Assembly: GCA_003483745.1 (NCBI GenBank) | Contig: DMYD01000028.1 | Location: forward strand, 62,001 to 126,000 | Direction of reading: 5' to 3' | DNA: 64,000 bases | DNA from: Roseburia sp. | GTDB lineage: Bacteria > Bacillota > Clostridia > Lachnospirales > Lachnospiraceae | In this document: positions 19,101-27,198 of the stretch, one piece after another | How the letters are laid out: each line of letters opens with the position of its first letter | Numbering within the stretch: position 1 is the first letter of the stretch | Notes under the pieces: model-generated | Told to the model about the DNA's origin: nothing | The model's database searches: none | Seen by the model: only the letters and a program-made list of their open reading frames with translations | Translations under genes and position numbers: made by a program

Positions 19101-19869
19101 CACACTAGGAGATAATAATGTATTGAATATTTCCTGGAGTGCTGTGGAAAATGCAGACGGCTATGAACTTGCCGGTGCGACCGGTGAAAATGGAACCTAT
19201 ACAACTTTACAGGCCTCCGGTGCAATGTCCTTTACACACAATAATCTGGTACAGGGAACCACATATTACTATAAAGTAAGAGCCTACAAAGATTTAAGCA
19301 GTGGGATCCGTATGTATGGTCCGTGGTCAGAAGTGAAGTCAAAAGCAGCAGCGCATGAGATCATGGGGACAATCAGCGTAACCGTAGATCAGATGGTATC
19401 TTATTATAATAAACGATATACTTTCCCGGCGGATACTTACCGCGATAAGGGAGCGGATTCTGCGGCAGCATTCTTTACCATTTTAAAAGAAGAGGCGGAA
19501 GCAGAAGGTGTAAGAGCGGATTTATTGTTTGCACAGGTTATGTTAGAAACCGGCGGACTTACGTTCGGTGGTGATGTACAGGCAAGCCAGTGCAATTTTG
19601 GAGGACTCGGTGCAGTCGGAGGCGGCGCTGCAGGTGAGACATACGCAGATGTGAGAACCGGACTTCGCGCACAGGTACAGCATTTAAAGGCCTATGCAAG
19701 CAAGGACAGCTTAAACAATGCGTGTGTAGATACACGTTTCCAGTATGTATCACGCGAATCAGCCAAGTATGTGGAATGGCTTGCAATCCCACAGAATCCG
19801 TCCGGTAAAGGCTGGGCGGCAGATGCGGATTATGGTACAAAATTGCTTCGCATCATGAATAGTTTGTAA
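16105..19869 (+). CDS. Bifunctional autolysin: N-acetylmuramoyl-L-alanine amidase, Fn3 repeats, glucosaminidase
   Basis: A GAGGA site at 16095-16099 with 5-bp spacing selects ATG 16105, giving 1254 residues; an in-frame ATG at 16093 is too early. A signal peptide (KKR, hydrophobic core, VHAAEDG) is followed by an acidic Thr/Glu linker with five 11-residue repeats. About residues 317-520 are an Amidase_3 zinc domain: DPGHD (H325), the E in QEKDL (E339), SFHLN (H401) and catalytic E486 in IIEHAF. Six Fn3 modules follow (about 525-1085). The last 165 residues resemble a GH73-type glucosaminidase, with LFAQVMLETGG as the likely catalytic Glu region. It should cut both peptide-sugar and glycan bonds of peptidoglycan at the cell surface. 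Confidence 0.9.
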   Translation: MKKRILAVIMAVCVSMTALPADVHAAEDGAVVTESMQVTETSSTEATEATEKPDGTEISETEKSAGTETVEPETAETETPIETETAETEISTETEKVETETSAETETAETETTIETETAETETSVVTESVEKESAETEATETGAVKAAELNYMMVESPYVETPGTQNVVLSLGTGNEQLSDIILNYQNVTTGKSYQIEAAGTEEDMIRFTMDFSGNGQAGEYQITSVQFTQEKTKQEILLSDLGMDVRFGVNEQAKTNPDQVLYDEDAYADVDADVVTMNEKGEVVSENTVENVLDQGISDAVIGGTDNLKGANGKVTVVLDPGHDDTHAGASGFGVQEKDLTLKIATYCKEELSTYGGITIYMTRESGSCPAGGGDNIACLDARANLAKNVGASVLVSFHLNTANGTARGVEVYYPNNNYNAQVGSNGQALAKKICDKLAALGLNYRGTMIRNAMSDKYPDGSAADYYGLIRRCKNNGIPGLIIEHAFLDNANDYYTYLSSDDKLKALGVADATAIAEYFGLKKGAGSVSISYAQSRADGSIKLKWSSLDNVDCYEIWRDTKDAYDYEKIDEVSDATSYIDKNVETGKQYYYLIRPVFNDGTTGEFSSSFSGVALGQVKLTGAVAASGKEITLNWKKVSKAEGYLIYRKDSSDSKFYQVGKVTSGKTLTYTDTVTSGKKTYTYKVQAYNTSNGKQGVGAFSKTKSAKTLAKPKIKYAVSNGSRQIEVNWGAVSGAYGYRIKRSTSKNGTYKVVATVKGKNKTTYQDKKLAAGKTYYYKVETINKVNGKKGYSGDSAAVSAKTLKKTSITAVRATGSTSVKLEWKAVDGASGYQIYRSTSKSKGYKKIGQVKGKNKKVYEDKSLEAGKTYYYQVRAYKSNSAKTGVASFSKAQKVWTLKPVELSQITSDSKNQVLLGWKKVSKAEGYAIYRSSKSDSGFQKIAEITSGKTLTYTDENVTSGNTYYYKIAATYTIKGSAGESYSDVVQVTVLKQGSISSITLGDNNVLNISWSAVENADGYELAGATGENGTYTTLQASGAMSFTHNNLVQGTTYYYKVRAYKDLSSGIRMYGPWSEVKSKAAAHEIMGTISVTVDQMVSYYNKRYTFPADTYRDKGADSAAAFFTILKEEAEAEGVRADLLFAQVMLETGGLTFGGDVQASQCNFGGLGAVGGGAAGETYADVRTGLRAQVQHLKAYASKDSLNNACVDTRFQYVSRESAKYVEWLAIPQNPSGKGWAADADYGTKLLRIMNSL
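16315..16479 (+). repeat. Five tandem 33-bp repeats in the autolysin linker
   Basis: Five successive 33-bp units encode 11-residue variants of ETETAETETxx between the signal peptide and the amidase domain. The units are close at DNA level (repeated GAGACGGC(G/A)GAAACCGAAA), so recombination or slippage could change the copy number without breaking the frame. Confidence 0.85.
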
Positions 19870-19902
19870 ATGGAATAAAATAAGCTTGAACAGGATATTT
19901 TT

Positions 19903-20721
19903 ATGGAACACAAATATTCAGTATTAATGTCGGTATATAAGAAAGAAAAACCGGAGTTTTTAAGCAAAAGTATCGAGAGTATGCTGCATCAGACAGTCTT
20001 GCCGGATGACTTTGTCATTGTATGTGATGGGCCTTTGACCAAAGAGTTAGATCAGGTCCTTTCCGATGCAAAGCGGCAATATGGTGAACTGTTTCAGATT
20101 ATACGGCTTCCGCAGAACAGGGGATTGGGAGCTGCTTTATCTGAGGGAATCAACTATTGCAGATATGAGTGTGTAGCGCGGATGGACAGCGATGACATCA
20201 GTGTATCCGATCGATGTGAACAGGAAATGGAAGCTTTAAAAGATCCGGAAACCGCGATTGTCGGTGGCTGGATCGATGAGTTTTCACAGGATATTTCAGA
20301 ACAGGGAGCTGTCCGCACTGTTCCGGAAGGGACATCTGATATAAAAAAATATGCCAAAAAGCGGAATCCGTTTAATCATCCGACTGTCATGTTTAAAAAG
20401 TCAGCTGTTCTGGCGGTTGGAAATTATCAGACCTGTTATGGATTTGAGGATTATCAGTTGTGGGTGCGTTTGTTGAATGCAGGGTATGAAGGGTACAATA
20501 TCCAAAAAGTTCTTGTGCATATGCGCGTCAGTGATGGCATGTATACACGGCGTGGAGGATTCTCCTATTTTAAAAAGATGGCATATTTCTGGAATTATAT
20601 GAGAAAAAGCGGATTTATCAGTACAGCAGATTTCCTGAAGGCAGTTGTGACAAGGGGAATGGTCAGCCTGATCCCGGTTGGACTGCGTCAGACTGTTTAT
20701 GGAGCGTTTCTGCGAAAATAA
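19903..20721 (+). CDS. Glycosyltransferase family 2 (AmsE-like)
   Basis: A 272-residue GT-A protein: YSVLMSVYKKEKPEFLSKSI at the N-terminus, VIVCDGPLT, LGAALSEGI, and the metal motif RMDSDDIS near residues 91-98, followed by NHPTVMFKKSAV and YGFEDYQLWVRLL, the pattern of AmsE/EpsE-like exopolysaccharide transferases. It lies 33 bp after the autolysin gene, with AGGA eight bases before ATG. Biosynthetic and wall-hydrolase genes alternate here, so it may not belong to the teichoic-acid operon that starts downstream. Confidence 0.9.
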   Translation: MEHKYSVLMSVYKKEKPEFLSKSIESMLHQTVLPDDFVIVCDGPLTKELDQVLSDAKRQYGELFQIIRLPQNRGLGAALSEGINYCRYECVARMDSDDISVSDRCEQEMEALKDPETAIVGGWIDEFSQDISEQGAVRTVPEGTSDIKKYAKKRNPFNHPTVMFKKSAVLAVGNYQTCYGFEDYQLWVRLLNAGYEGYNIQKVLVHMRVSDGMYTRRGGFSYFKKMAYFWNYMRKSGFISTADFLKAVVTRGMVSLIPVGLRQTVYGAFLRK

Positions 20722-20731
20722 ACAAAAGAAA

Positions 20732-20760
20732 TTGATGGAAAAACAAGCGTATGGTATAAT
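20732..20760 (+). promoter_or_regulatory. Sigma-A promoter of the teichoic-acid-type operon
   Basis: TTGATG at 20732-20737 and a perfect TATAAT at 20755-20760 are separated by exactly 17 bp, 74 bp upstream of the LicD-like gene. No other strong promoter was seen until the terminator after TagD, so the genes from 20835 to 31316 are probably one transcript. Confidence 0.82.
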
Positions 20761-20834
20761 TTACGCAACAGTGGAAAAGAAGAGCACTGTTTACAGGAAC
20801 ACAACGGATGCGTTGATCCTGGAATGGAGACTGA

Positions 20835-21626
20835 ATGGAAAACGGTTTGAAAGAATTGCAGCAGCGTCTTTTAGAGATGCTGTCAGCATTTTGGGATTTT
20901 ACGGAAAAAAACGGATTGACATTTTTTCTGGTGGGTGGAAGTGCGCTTGGTGCAGTCAGACACCAGGGATTTATCCCGTGGGATGATGATGTGGATATCG
21001 CAATGATGCGCGGGGACTTTGAGCGGATGGAGCAGTTGATGGCGCAGCAGCAGAATCAGCTCGGAGAGTTTGTCTATTCCCCGGTGGAACATCATCTGAT
21101 GCCGGATGCGCCACTTGGATATCTGTATGACAGTACACATGCTGCAGGCGGTTATGAGAATACGGCAAAGATTGATATTCATCCGATCGATGGTGTGCCG
21201 GAGCAAAAAGGATTAAGATGGATTCAGAAGTGGACATCCATAATTTATTATTTGTCAGAATACCGGCTTCCGGTAAAAAATAAAGGAAAGACGATAAGAA
21301 CGATTTCAAAGGTTATACTAAAAATCACACCGGATTTTATGTTCCGGTTTTATATGAGAGTCTGCAAAAGGATCATGACATCCTGGAGCGTGGAGGAGAG
21401 CAGTCATGTGTGCAGCCTGTTCGGAGTTGCAGGATATGCGCGGGAGGTTATGCCGAAAAGCTATCTGCTTCCTTTAAAAAAAGCTGCTTTCGAGACGGAA
21501 ACATTCTGGATTCCTGGCAGCGAGGATGCATATTTAAAACGTTTATACGGAGACTATAAGAGTCTGCCGCCGGAGAAAGAACGGCATCCAAGACATAAGA
21601 TGTATGAAGTATATAAACGCGGATAA
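20835..21626 (+). CDS. LicD-family phosphotransferase
   Basis: A 263-residue protein with the LicD nucleotidyltransferase-fold signature near the N-terminus: FFLVGGSALGAVRHQGFIPWD followed by DDVDIAMMRGDFERM, where the D-D-D-V-D cluster binds metal. LicD proteins transfer phosphocholine, phosphoribitol or related groups from a CDP donor to surface glycans and teichoic acids. No choline kinase or CTP:phosphocholine cytidylyltransferase is present, while TagD and a TarI-like enzyme are, so CDP-glycerol or CDP-ribitol is the more likely donor (inference). First gene of operon C; its stop overlaps the next start by 1 bp. Confidence 0.9.
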   Translation: MENGLKELQQRLLEMLSAFWDFTEKNGLTFFLVGGSALGAVRHQGFIPWDDDVDIAMMRGDFERMEQLMAQQQNQLGEFVYSPVEHHLMPDAPLGYLYDSTHAAGGYENTAKIDIHPIDGVPEQKGLRWIQKWTSIIYYLSEYRLPVKNKGKTIRTISKVILKITPDFMFRFYMRVCKRIMTSWSVEESSHVCSLFGVAGYAREVMPKSYLLPLKKAAFETETFWIPGSEDAYLKRLYGDYKSLPPEKERHPRHKMYEVYKRG

Positions 21627-22930
21627 TGGATGTGGAGAAAATTGTGCAGACAGTAAAAAAAAGGATAAAAGAAGCCATAAAGGTGTTCGTTTCCTATACG
21701 ATAGAAGATGATGTCAGGATATACCGGCTGAAGCATACGCCGTTTCAGATCCGTAGATCACTGACAGATCAGACAAAAAAAGAATACGGCAGCTGCCCGG
21801 TAAATCCGAAAAAGATAGTATTTGATAATTATATGGGACATGGGTATGGCTGCAACTGCAAATATGTGACAGAAGAACTGCTAAAACGCAGAAAAGATTT
21901 AGAACTTGTCTGGATCGTCAAAAATGTTCCGGAGCATGCAAAACAGTTCCCTAAGGAAGTGCGGCTGGTGGAATACGGAACAAAAGAGGCGATGTATGAA
22001 TATTTTACAGCTGTCATATGGGTATGCAACTATCATTTGATTCATTACTGGAATAAAGGTCTTATCAAGCGAAGCGGGCAGTATTATATCCAGATGTGGC
22101 ATGGCTCTTTCGGAATCAAAAAAATTGAAAAAGACTGTGAATGTCTGACTGCGAGCAGGAGCTGGACATATCTTGCAAAAAAGAATTCCGTGAATACGGA
22201 TTACTGGATCTCAAACAGCACGTTTGAAAATGATGTGTACAGGAGTGCGTTCTGGTCCGTCAATGAGATACTGATGCTTGGCCATCCGAGGAATGATATT
22301 TTCTTTGACCAAAGGAAGATGAAGGAAACCGGGAAGAAGGTACGGACATTTTTAGGACTGGAAGACAACGAACAGATTTTATTATATGTGCCGACGTTTC
22401 GTGAAAGTCTTGAGTTCCCGGAATACAGGCTGGATGCGGATCAGTTAAAACGTGTTCTGGAAAAAAAGACAGGGGACAGGTGGAAAATTGTAGTAAGACT
22501 GCATCCGAGAATGCAGGGGAAGATCGATCAGGTCTGTGTCGATGAGACAGGACAGGTATTGCGGGCAGATTCTTATCCGGATATACAGGAACTGTTAGCT
22601 GCGGCCGGAATGGTTGTGACCGATTATTCCAGCTGCATATTTGATTTCCTGCTGACTATGAGACCGGGATTTTTATTTACACCCGATATTGAGGCATATG
22701 ACCAGGAGCGGGGATTTTACTATCGTCTCGATGAGACACCGTTTCCGGTTGCACGCACCAATGAAGAACTTTTCTACAATATCGAAACCTTTGACCTTAA
22801 AAAGTATCAGGCAGAAGTTTCCGATTTTCTGCAGGAAAAAGGTTCTGTGGAAGATGGAGGTGCAGCAGCGCGCGTATGCGATGTACTTGAAAGAATAATT
22901 ACAGAAAAGGAAAAGAAGAATGAGCATTAA
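21626..22930 (+). CDS. CDP-glycerol:glycerophosphotransferase family protein (TagB/TagF-like)
   Basis: A 434-residue member of the teichoic-acid glycerophosphotransferase family. Family hallmarks in order: VFDNYMGHGYGCNCKYVTEEL, VWIVKN, IQMWHGSFGIKKIEKD with the catalytic His region, LGHPRND, LLYVPTFRES, VVRLHPRM and the CDP-binding VTDYSSCIFDFLL. It transfers glycerol phosphate (or ribitol phosphate) from a CDP donor, either priming or extending a polymer on undecaprenyl diphosphate at the inner face. It has no membrane segment but the family is membrane-associated. It overlaps the exporter permease gene by 11 bp. Confidence 0.93.
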   Translation: MDVEKIVQTVKKRIKEAIKVFVSYTIEDDVRIYRLKHTPFQIRRSLTDQTKKEYGSCPVNPKKIVFDNYMGHGYGCNCKYVTEELLKRRKDLELVWIVKNVPEHAKQFPKEVRLVEYGTKEAMYEYFTAVIWVCNYHLIHYWNKGLIKRSGQYYIQMWHGSFGIKKIEKDCECLTASRSWTYLAKKNSVNTDYWISNSTFENDVYRSAFWSVNEILMLGHPRNDIFFDQRKMKETGKKVRTFLGLEDNEQILLYVPTFRESLEFPEYRLDADQLKRVLEKKTGDRWKIVVRLHPRMQGKIDQVCVDETGQVLRADSYPDIQELLAAAGMVVTDYSSCIFDFLLTMRPGFLFTPDIEAYDQERGFYYRLDETPFPVARTNEELFYNIETFDLKKYQAEVSDFLQEKGSVEDGGAAARVCDVLERIITEKEKKNEH

Positions 22931-23705
22931 TAAAAAACATGTGAAGACATTTTGGAACCGGCGATTTTTACTGTATGAGTTGGTAAAAAAAGGAATTAAG
23001 CTGAAATACCGCAGGTCTTATCTGGGAATTTTGTGGTCTCTGCTAGAACCGATTTTGACAACGATTGTTTTGACAATCGTTTTTGGAACACTGTTTGGCA
23101 ATAAAAACAGGGACTTTCCACTGTATATTTTATGTGGACGTCTGCTGTATTCCTTTTTTTCACATGGAACAAAGATTTCCGCCAAATCGATACGTGCAAA
23201 TGCATCGATGATAAAAAAGGTATATGTGCCAAAGTATCTCTATCCGTTATCGAGTGTATTGTATAATTATGTAATATTTTTGATATCATTAGTTGTCACG
23301 ATCCCGCTTGCAATCTACTGTCATGTATCTGTGACCTGGCATATTGTTGAGACGATTATTCCATTGATTCTTTTATTCTTCCTTACATTTGGAATTGGAC
23401 TGATATTAGCGATGATCAATGTGTTTTTCAGGGATATGGAATATATCTGGGAAGTTCTGCTGATGCTGATCATGTATTCCAGTGCAATTTTTTACTATCC
23501 GGAGCGACTGATGAAGAGCGGTTATGCCTGGATATTAAAATGGAATCCGGTATATTGTATTATCCAGAGTTTCCGGAATGCGATTTTTGGCGAGGCAATG
23601 GATGTCAAATTGATCACCTATGCGGCAGGTTTTACAGTAGTAATGCTGCTGGCGGGTATTTTTTGTTTCTATAAAAAGCAGGATGAGTTTATTTTACAGA
23701 TTTAG
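22920..23705 (+). CDS. tagG: Teichoic acid / polysaccharide ABC transporter permease (TagG/Wzm-like)
   Basis: A 261-residue ABC-2 permease with the family-typical amphipathic N-terminus (LLYELVKKGIKLKYRRSYLG) and six membrane helices, LLEPILTTIVLTIVFG being the first. It pairs with the ATPase 9 bp downstream and exports the undecaprenyl-linked polymer made by the surrounding TagB/TagF-like enzymes. The symbol is given by function and context; Wzm would be an equal name. It starts inside the end of the glycerophosphotransferase gene, implying translational coupling. Confidence 0.92.
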   Translation: MSINKKHVKTFWNRRFLLYELVKKGIKLKYRRSYLGILWSLLEPILTTIVLTIVFGTLFGNKNRDFPLYILCGRLLYSFFSHGTKISAKSIRANASMIKKVYVPKYLYPLSSVLYNYVIFLISLVVTIPLAIYCHVSVTWHIVETIIPLILLFFLTFGIGLILAMINVFFRDMEYIWEVLLMLIMYSSAIFYYPERLMKSGYAWILKWNPVYCIIQSFRNAIFGEAMDVKLITYAAGFTVVMLLAGIFCFYKKQDEFILQI

Positions 23706-23714
23706 AGGTTTGAT

Positions 23715-24572
23715 ATGGCAAAAGAATTATTACGTGTAGAACATGTTGGAATGAAGTTTAATTTGAGCAAGGAACGGGTGGATGATTTCCGTGAGTATTT
23801 AATTCGGATGCTTACCGGAAAAAAACTCGAAAGAGATGAGTTCTGGGCGTTAAAAGATGTCAGCTTTTCACTGCATGAAGGGGAACGTATTGGTATCCTT
23901 GGTTTAAATGGAGCTGGAAAAAGTACGCTTTTAAAAGTGATAGCAGGTGTATTTAAGCCGACCGAGGGAAAAGTGGTGCGCAATGGAAAGATTGTACCTC
24001 TGTTGGAATTAGGAGCCGGGTTTGATAAAAATTATACTGGAAGGGAAAATATTTATCTGTATGGTTCTGTGCTTGGGTACAGCCGGAAATATATGGATGA
24101 AAAATATAATCAGATCGTAAAATTTTCCGGTCTGGGCGAGTTTATCGATGTACCAATCAAGAATTATTCTTCCGGAATGAGGTCGAAATTAGGATTTGCG
24201 ATCGCTACGATTGCAGAACCGGAAATTCTGATCTTAGACGAAGTATTGTCGGTAGGTGACCGTAAGTTTCGCAGAAAGAGTGAGCGCAGGATTTTGGATA
24301 TGATGGAGAATGGAACAGCCGTTTTGTTTGTATCACACTCTCTTGCGCAGGTACAGAGAATCTGCAATAAGGCAATGATTTTAGACCATGGGCAGCTGGT
24401 GGCGTTTGGTGATGTGGATGAGATCGCGGAACTTTATACACAGATGACAGAAGAACCGGATGAGGCAAACAGTACACGCGGAGGCGAAGATGAACTGGCA
24501 GTAACAGAAAAGACAGGGACAAAAGCAGAGAAAACAAAGGCAGAAAAGACAGATAATGTGACAGCAGAGTGA
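23715..24572 (+). CDS. tagH: Teichoic acid / polysaccharide ABC transporter ATPase (TagH/Wzt-like)
   Basis: A 285-residue ABC ATPase. Walker A is GLNGAGKST, the signature is NYSSGMRSKL, and Walker B is EILILDEVLSVGD, all in the form specific to polysaccharide and teichoic-acid exporters; VEHVGMKFNLSKERVDDFREY is the family N-terminus. The last 35 residues form a charged Lys/Glu/Thr tail (TKAEKTKAEKT) rather than the large C-terminal domain of Bacillus TagH or carbohydrate-binding Wzt. A GAGG site precedes ATG 23715. Confidence 0.93.
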   Translation: MAKELLRVEHVGMKFNLSKERVDDFREYLIRMLTGKKLERDEFWALKDVSFSLHEGERIGILGLNGAGKSTLLKVIAGVFKPTEGKVVRNGKIVPLLELGAGFDKNYTGRENIYLYGSVLGYSRKYMDEKYNQIVKFSGLGEFIDVPIKNYSSGMRSKLGFAIATIAEPEILILDEVLSVGDRKFRRKSERRILDMMENGTAVLFVSHSLAQVQRICNKAMILDHGQLVAFGDVDEIAELYTQMTEEPDEANSTRGGEDELAVTEKTGTKAEKTKAEKTDNVTAE

Positions 24573-24629
24573 ATATGACAGAAACAGAAGAAAATACAGA
24601 GAAAAAATAATAGAAACAGAGGTAGAGGA

Positions 24630-26405
24630 ATGAATTCACTGATTGATCAGAAGGTTATGAAAGCAACCGTAACAGACATATCCTGGGAGCGGATTTTTGT
24701 CACGATCAGGATACGGCTTGAGGGAGATGCGGCAAATCGGGATGATCTTATTTTTTACGGTGTAGATACGCTTACCGGACAGGCACATATCTGCTTTAAG
24801 GTAATCAAAAAAGAAGGCAATGAAGTTTCATTGTATCTGAATGTGACAAACAATGGAGAAAACCGCTGTGTTCCGTTTGGATGTTACGCTATATTAGTGT
24901 GCAGTAAAGATGAGATTCTTGCAGAATGTCAGTGGGATTTAAAGCTGGTCCCGGATTTGCTGGCACTTTCCAGAGACTTTTTGTACAGTGCGCAGAAAAA
25001 TGTTTTTGCAGTTACTTTTATTACAGATGAAGATGCAGAAGCAGAGGTACTTCCATTCCGGATGCATGTGATCAATGCAAAACGGGCAGGGGAAGATTTT
25101 CCTTCCAGCCCAAAGGCTTCCGGGTATTTTAGACCGATCATGTTTATCACTGGATGCCTGCTTGGGCACAAACCCATCATCCGCAGGATTTATGCATTTT
25201 ATTCGTTCCTTTATAAGAAGAAAGCAGATAAGACAGTTTTGTTTATGACAGAGCAGAGCAAGAAGATTGCATCAAACCTGAAGGCTGTCTCAGACCGCAT
25301 GATAGAAAGAGGTCTGGATAAAGAATACCGGATTTTATACTCCGCGAGAACTGCGTCGGCAGAATCGCAGGGAATCAAAAGCTGGATTCATCTGGTGAAA
25401 CTTTTAGCACAGGCAGATCATGTATTCATTGATGATCATGCGCCGGTATTTGACTGGTTAAAACTTCGCAAAGAGACAGAGGTTGTACAGTTGTGGCATG
25501 CAGGAGCCGGATTTAAGTCTTCCGGATACAGCAGATGGGGACATTATGGCTGTCCAAAGCCACAGTCCTGCCACAGACAGTACAAATATGGCATTGCGGG
25601 TTCTAAGAATATTGCACCATTCTTCTCAGAGGTCTGGGGACTGAATGATGAACAGGTGCTTCCGACCGGTATGCCGCGTATGGATGAATATCTGGATGAG
25701 ACACATAAGCAGCAGAAAATCGAAGAACTGCACAAAAAATATCCTGCCACTGTTGGAAAAAAGGTAATTCTTTTTGCACCTACATACCGTGGCAGAAACA
25801 AGAAATCAGCATATTATCCGTACGAACTGCTTGATTTTGACAGACTCTATGAGCTTTGCGGGGATGAGTACATCCTGTTTTTTAAAGCGCATCCGTGGAC
25901 GAATAATATGTTAAAGATCGAGAAAAAATATCAGGACAGATTTTTTGATCTGAAAAACTATCCGAATATCAATGATCTGTTTTATATTGTGGATTTGCTG
26001 ATTACAGATTATTCTTCCAATATATTTGAATATTCCCTGATGCGTAAGCCGATGATCTTCTTTGCATTTGACAAGACAGAGTATTCACTTTCCAGAGGAT
26101 TCCACAGGGATTATGACTTGTCTGCACCGGGAAAAGTATGTGAGACTTTTGAGGAGTTAGCAGAAGCAATCGAAAAGAAAGACTTTGAGTACGAAAAGGT
26201 GGAGCAGTATATCGAACATCATTTTGATTATATTGACAGTGGGGCATCAGACCGTGTGATCGACTGGATCTTACTTGGAAAAATGCCACAGGAGATCAAA
26301 GATGAGATTGAGGCAAGAAAACGTCAGAACGAAGTGATGAATCAGCTTGATTTCAAGGAAATGTATCATGTTGGTATGGAAGAAGAGGATGAGGAGGAGA
26401 AGTAA
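24630..26405 (+). CDS. CDP-glycerol:glycerophosphotransferase family protein with N-terminal extension (TagF-like)
   Basis: A 591-residue protein. About residues 1-180 are a beta-rich domain unlike the catalytic part. The rest is the teichoic-acid polymerase domain: VLFMTEQSKKIASNL, VVQLWHAGAGFKSSGYSRWG around the catalytic His, LPTGMPRMDEYLD, LFAPTYRGR, FKAHPW and ITDYSSNIFEYSLM. Compared with the 400-430 residue paralogues in this operon it is the best candidate for the main-chain polymerase, because family polymerases often carry an N-terminal membrane-targeting part. It overlaps the next gene by 1 bp. Confidence 0.9.
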   Translation: MNSLIDQKVMKATVTDISWERIFVTIRIRLEGDAANRDDLIFYGVDTLTGQAHICFKVIKKEGNEVSLYLNVTNNGENRCVPFGCYAILVCSKDEILAECQWDLKLVPDLLALSRDFLYSAQKNVFAVTFITDEDAEAEVLPFRMHVINAKRAGEDFPSSPKASGYFRPIMFITGCLLGHKPIIRRIYAFYSFLYKKKADKTVLFMTEQSKKIASNLKAVSDRMIERGLDKEYRILYSARTASAESQGIKSWIHLVKLLAQADHVFIDDHAPVFDWLKLRKETEVVQLWHAGAGFKSSGYSRWGHYGCPKPQSCHRQYKYGIAGSKNIAPFFSEVWGLNDEQVLPTGMPRMDEYLDETHKQQKIEELHKKYPATVGKKVILFAPTYRGRNKKSAYYPYELLDFDRLYELCGDEYILFFKAHPWTNNMLKIEKKYQDRFFDLKNYPNINDLFYIVDLLITDYSSNIFEYSLMRKPMIFFAFDKTEYSLSRGFHRDYDLSAPGKVCETFEELAEAIEKKDFEYEKVEQYIEHHFDYIDSGASDRVIDWILLGKMPQEIKDEIEARKRQNEVMNQLDFKEMYHVGMEEEDEEEK

Positions 26406-27166
26406 TGAATATCGCAATTATTTTTGCAGGTGGAAGCGGGGTTCGTATGGGAGCCGGTGTTCCAAAGCAGTTTTTAGAGATCAATGGGAAGCCGATCATT
26501 ATTCATACATTGCAGCTTTTCCAGTACCATGAGATGATCGATAAGATTTATATTTCAGTGCTTGCCGACTATATTCCATACATGAAAGAATTAGTGGATG
26601 AATACCGCTTAAATAAAGTGGCAGATGTGATCCCGGGTGGTGAGACAGCACAGGATTCCATCTATAATGCCTTAAAAAAAGCGGAAAGTGAAAATGCAGA
26701 TGATTCGATCGTATTGCTGCATGATGGCGTGCGCCCATTTGTCTCATATGAAGTAATTAGCAAAAATATTAAATCTGTGCAGGAAAAGGGCAATGCGATC
26801 ACATGCACCCCGTGTTTTGAGACGATTATGATCAGTAAGGATGGAAGTCATGTGGACTCTGTTCCTTTCCGGAAAGAGACATTTGCTGCGCAGGCACCGC
26901 AGAGTTTTTACCTGAAAGATATCATTGCAGCGCATGATGCCGTCCGGAACACACCGACACGGTATGAAAACATGGTAGATGCATGTACCATTATCCGCAG
27001 TCAGGGCATTGAGGCACATATGGTGGAAGGAAACCGTGGTAATATCAAGGTTACAACACCGGAAGATGTCTATACATTTCGTGCTCTGCTTCAGTACAAA
27101 GAAAATGAGCAGGCATTTGGTCTTGGAATTACGAATCGTATCGGAAATGGAAGAAAACCGCTGTAA
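26405..27166 (+). CDS. IspD/TarI-family cytidylyltransferase, probably ribitol-5-phosphate type
   Basis: A 253-residue cytidylyltransferase. The opening IAIIFAGGSGVRMG plus GVPKQFLEINGKPIIIHTL is the CTP-binding loop; GGETAQDSIYNAL, LLHDGVRPFVS and GNIKVTTPEDVYTF follow. IspD (isoprenoid pathway) and TarI (D-ribitol-5-phosphate, teichoic acid) are homologous; the PIIIHTL form and the position between TagF-like genes favour TarI (established family relationship, inferred function). No TarJ-type alcohol dehydrogenase is adjacent; an SDR follows instead. The start is 1 bp inside the previous stop, with a strong GGAGGAG site. Confidence 0.85.
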   Translation: MNIAIIFAGGSGVRMGAGVPKQFLEINGKPIIIHTLQLFQYHEMIDKIYISVLADYIPYMKELVDEYRLNKVADVIPGGETAQDSIYNALKKAESENADDSIVLLHDGVRPFVSYEVISKNIKSVQEKGNAITCTPCFETIMISKDGSHVDSVPFRKETFAAQAPQSFYLKDIIAAHDAVRNTPTRYENMVDACTIIRSQGIEAHMVEGNRGNIKVTTPEDVYTFRALLQYKENEQAFGLGITNRIGNGRKPL

Positions 27167-27198
27167 GATATTACGACGGATCAGAATGGAGGATGAAA